DNA of 64,000 nucleotides, from positions 50,895 to 114,894 of the forward strand of contig NKYR01000119.1 of the NCBI GenBank assembly GCA_003184365.1. The letters are read 5' to 3'. Numbering within the stretch: the stretch's first letter is position 1; the number at the start of each line of letters is the position of its first letter. Source of the stretch: Evernia prunastri. Lineage: Eukaryota > Ascomycota > Lecanoromycetes > Lecanorales > Parmeliaceae. Positions 61,512 through 64,000 of this stretch are shown one piece after another. The position numbers were made by a program, and so were the translations under genes. The notes beneath the pieces were generated by a model. That model was not told the DNA's origin. It searched no databases and saw only the letters and a list, made by a program, of their open reading frames with translations.

Positions 61512-63308
61512 TCAGTACAACCGATTGTTGTAGTCTAGTCTCTGACTGCTTGACAGTAGAATCTCCGTCTTGACCCTTATGACTCCTTTCGGCGGTTCCA
61601 CGTCGCTCATCCTCTCCATTTGAACGATATCACCCTCGCCTCTACCACCGTACACAGTAAAATTGTGCCTATCAGCTTCATTATCGTACACACGGGGCCC
61701 TTTTTGATCCCGCCACGGGAGTCTTTGCTTCTTGGCGTTGCCGTCGTGTTCTTCAAGTCTAGCGAATGTGCTGGAGTCTCTATCCTTGCTTTTGGATTGG
61801 TTGCTCTTGAGGACGGAGGATGCACTGCCTTGGAAGGTTCTGGAGGTGGTCGCTGCGAAGGAGCGATAGGCGTCATTGTCAAAGAGGAGGGTGACGAGGG
61901 GCCGTAGAGAGGGGAGGCACTGTTGAAGATTCGGAGTTAGTGGGGCTCAGGCTAGAGACGTGGGAAAACCTGGCAATCATAATTCAGGGACAGAGAGGTC
62001 CACGGTGTTACCTACCGCCCCAAGAATGCCTACGATAGGCTCCACAGCAGTCCAGATTGAGACTCCAACGAAGTTCCCTTGATATTCGGTGTCAGCTAGA
62101 TTAAATACCAGGAAGATCTCCGGTACGGAAACTTACACGTGACATCAGCTGGGTCGACCTTTGTAAAGCTGATTATTCGAATGATACTGACGACACAAAC
62201 GCTATCGTTTCGATGAGCTATAGATCCGGTCGAGAAGGTCATGTGTTTATTTGGACTTACAATCCAGCCGTAAAGAAAATACCGGTCAAGATGCATTTTT
62301 GCCGTGTGGAAGTCCGCAGACGCCACAACAGAGGTACGGGCTTGATAAATGTTAGAAGTCGACTGATTAGGAGGCTAAAGTGGGGTTACCAAGCATGTGA
62401 TCGTAAAGTCTAGTAGGGTGTTGACGGATCCGGATACGATCAGATTATTCAAGGCGTTTATGCAGTAACCAGGTTGCTCGTGATCCCAAAACTTTCGAAT
62501 CGGATGGCTGAATCATGGGTTAACTTCAGTAAATGTCCACCATCGGGAACCTTACCATTGAAAGATGATGAGTGTCGTGACAGCCGTGGTATACAAAACA
62601 ACCACGGTGGTGATGACGATCAGGATGAGCTTTAGTTCTCCGATTGGGAAAATGCGACGGTAGAAGGCTAGTCTAATGTGCAGTGGTTGGTTAGCGACGT
62701 AATTTTCAATGTTCGGTGTTGACGGCGAAAGGGTCGCCTACATGGCAAGTTTCGTTGCACCGGTGGCCAGACTGAAGAACAGCTGGAAGAAGTATAGTAT
62801 ATGGAAAAAGCCTGTGGCAGCGTCGATGGCATCTGGTTTGTCGAAAACGTAAATGTGCTTGCCGAATCCAAAATGCTTGACAGCTGCATTGATCGTCAAT
62901 AACATCTCCCATAGACTCAAGAGGAGAAATAAAACTTGCCGACGATGTCGCAGATGCAAGGCACTATGGCAAGAAGCTGTAAGACGAAATTAGAAGACAG
63001 GGTGCTTCTTTGGAGAACATCGTCTCGAGCGTACCAATGCTATGACCATCAAGACATCGTCCCACTATCATGCAATCACTCCTAGTCAGTGATTCCTCCT
63101 TGGTAGCAGGGGATACGGTTTCGCTCACCCAAAAGCCAGCACGGGCAAGATGCCTCGATGTCAGACGTAGAATGACGAAAGTGGAGGCGAGAACGATGAG
63201 CGCTATCATTGTTCCGAGTATCTTGTCGCCTTGGTCGGCATAGAGATGGAACCCGGGCTCATGGAAAACAGCCGGTGGCGGGCCAGACATGCCGGATGGC
63301 CCCGACAT
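61512..63308 (-). CDS. SAT4/Pth11-like rhodopsin-domain membrane protein
   Basis: Ten exons on the minus strand: 63308-63129, 63064-63035, 62976-62940, 62883-62742, 62672-62556, 62507-62390, 62340-62261, 62201-62137, 62077-62016 and 61919-61512 (412 aa). All junctions keep the frame. Intron 3 has a GC donor (G|GCAAGT). The family pattern is complete: the first TM, then WDD, AVKHFGFGKHIYVFDK, ATKLAILAFYRRIFP, an exon-5/6 junction giving FQCHPIRKFWD, C in GYCINALNN, the loop RRLRTSTRQK-like WRLRTSTRQKCILTGIFF, SIIRIISFTKVDPADVTW, NFVGVSIWTAVEP and CLPSLRPL. The tail ends with PPKGVIRVKTEILLS. Seven TM helices are expected. Family members act as surface sensors in plant pathogens or sit in toxin clusters. 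The role here is unknown. Confidence 0.93.
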
Positions 63309-64000
63309 GGTGGGCTTGACGAAGGTGCTGGAAGTCGATGGTAAGCGAACGGTCTCACATGTTAGTGTGCGTAGTCCTGTCTGCGCCGGACACTGGTCGA
63401 AATTGAGAAGAAGGTGAAGGCCGAAAGTGGTGGGTTTGATTTGATCGAAATGGTGTTTGTTTGAAGGTGCGAGGGTGCTGCTCTTTTGCATTAGCAATAT
63501 ATGACGTTCCAAGCCCAAGTTTGAGTCGGAAAAGCTAGACAATAATAATACTTTATATTGTTGTAGGATGCTTTATCTGAGACTGGAAAGTTTCAAGAGG
63601 CGGAGAAAGAAGGATAAGGATTACCTATCATAGAGTCTTGGAGACAGGATCGGGTGGAAGTTAAATAGATTGCCCTTGAGGACCATTGAGGATCGACCAA
63701 ATATTTCTTGTTAGTCTTCGCCTATCATCATGTAGAGACACCAAAAACAGCTGGAATCGTGTGCAAATGTGTTGCGGGGTCCCAACACCGGGGCTAGCTA
63801 CCTGAAGAGGCATATGTAGACCCCCCAGTGCTAGGAAAACTCCCAATGCTTGTTCAGCTAAACCCGGAGTAAAATGAAGCTATATACAGGTGTGGGCGGG
63901 CGGGGAAAGAATGCTATGGCTCTGAAAGAGATGGAATCGAATGAGGAGCCCAACACTGGTGGGCAGCGCATATAAATAGGGCTCTTCTGGATATCGCGTC
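63309..64000. other. Promoter side of the rhodopsin-domain gene, window edge
   Basis: No gene is seen. A TATAAATA box on the plus strand at about 63971 may belong to a gene beyond the window edge. Confidence 0.4.

Noticed and set aside
1..64000. CRISPR arrays, riboswitches, bacterial operons or integrons
   Set aside because: No regularly spaced repeats with unique spacers and no bacterial gene organisation were seen. The window is eukaryotic.

Overview
The window comes from a filamentous ascomycete (Pezizomycotina; the gene content fits Dothideomycetes or a related class, but the sequence does not fix the class). The evidence is short GT..AG introns of about 48-80 nt with CTGAC or CTAAC branch sites, fungal-only families (Zn2Cys6 regulator, GH55 glucanase, SAT4/Pth11-like rhodopsin-domain protein, GPI-anchored cysteine-rich protein), and an AT-rich block of the kind left by repeat-induced point mutation (RIP).

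Layout. 1-2.9 kb: the 5' end of a minus-strand gene at the edge, then repeats, including an 83-bp mobile element with a perfect tRNA T-arm. 2.9-22.4 kb: a gene-bearing arm with secreted proteins of unknown function, a GNAT acetyltransferase, a degenerate M35-like protein, a secreted protein with beta-gamma-crystallin-like repeats, an AlkB-like dioxygenase, a small zinc-finger protein and a secreted histidine acid phosphatase/phytase with two CACGTG sites upstream. 23.2-27.7 kb: an AT-rich, gene-free block carrying short, non-degraded LTR elements with clean 5-bp target duplications, including a complete 421-bp TRIM. 28-32.8 kb: a GH55 glucanase gene with one in-frame stop and a secreted lysozyme-like protein. 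32.8-37 kb: AT-rich and repeat-rich sequence with three assembly joins, and a frameshifted gene. 38-42.5 kb: a Zn2Cys6 regulator and a DHA2 MFS exporter side by side, with CGG-N4-CCG sites between them. 43-51.7 kb: a broken ankyrin gene, a GPI-anchored protein, a coiled-coil protein, an oxidoreductase relic, and a long reading frame interrupted by seven TAA/TAG codons. 53-64 kb: a WW-domain protein with tandemly duplicated 54-nt exons, a sugar-porter MFS and a ten-exon rhodopsin-domain membrane protein.

The genes do not form one pathway. Clear local units are the regulator-exporter pair, the phosphatase with putative Pho4/NUC-1 sites, and a set of secreted proteins (glucanase, lysozyme-like, phytase, several orphans) consistent with a saprotrophic or plant-associated life style. 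The strongest unusual material is in the mobile and mutated fraction: the TRIM drawn twice (full element and a recombinant solo LTR), the 83-bp T-arm element with its empty site, and genes whose stop codons are all explained by CpA-to-TpA change. Exon structures were deduced by hand from splice signals and reading frame. None has been checked against transcripts.
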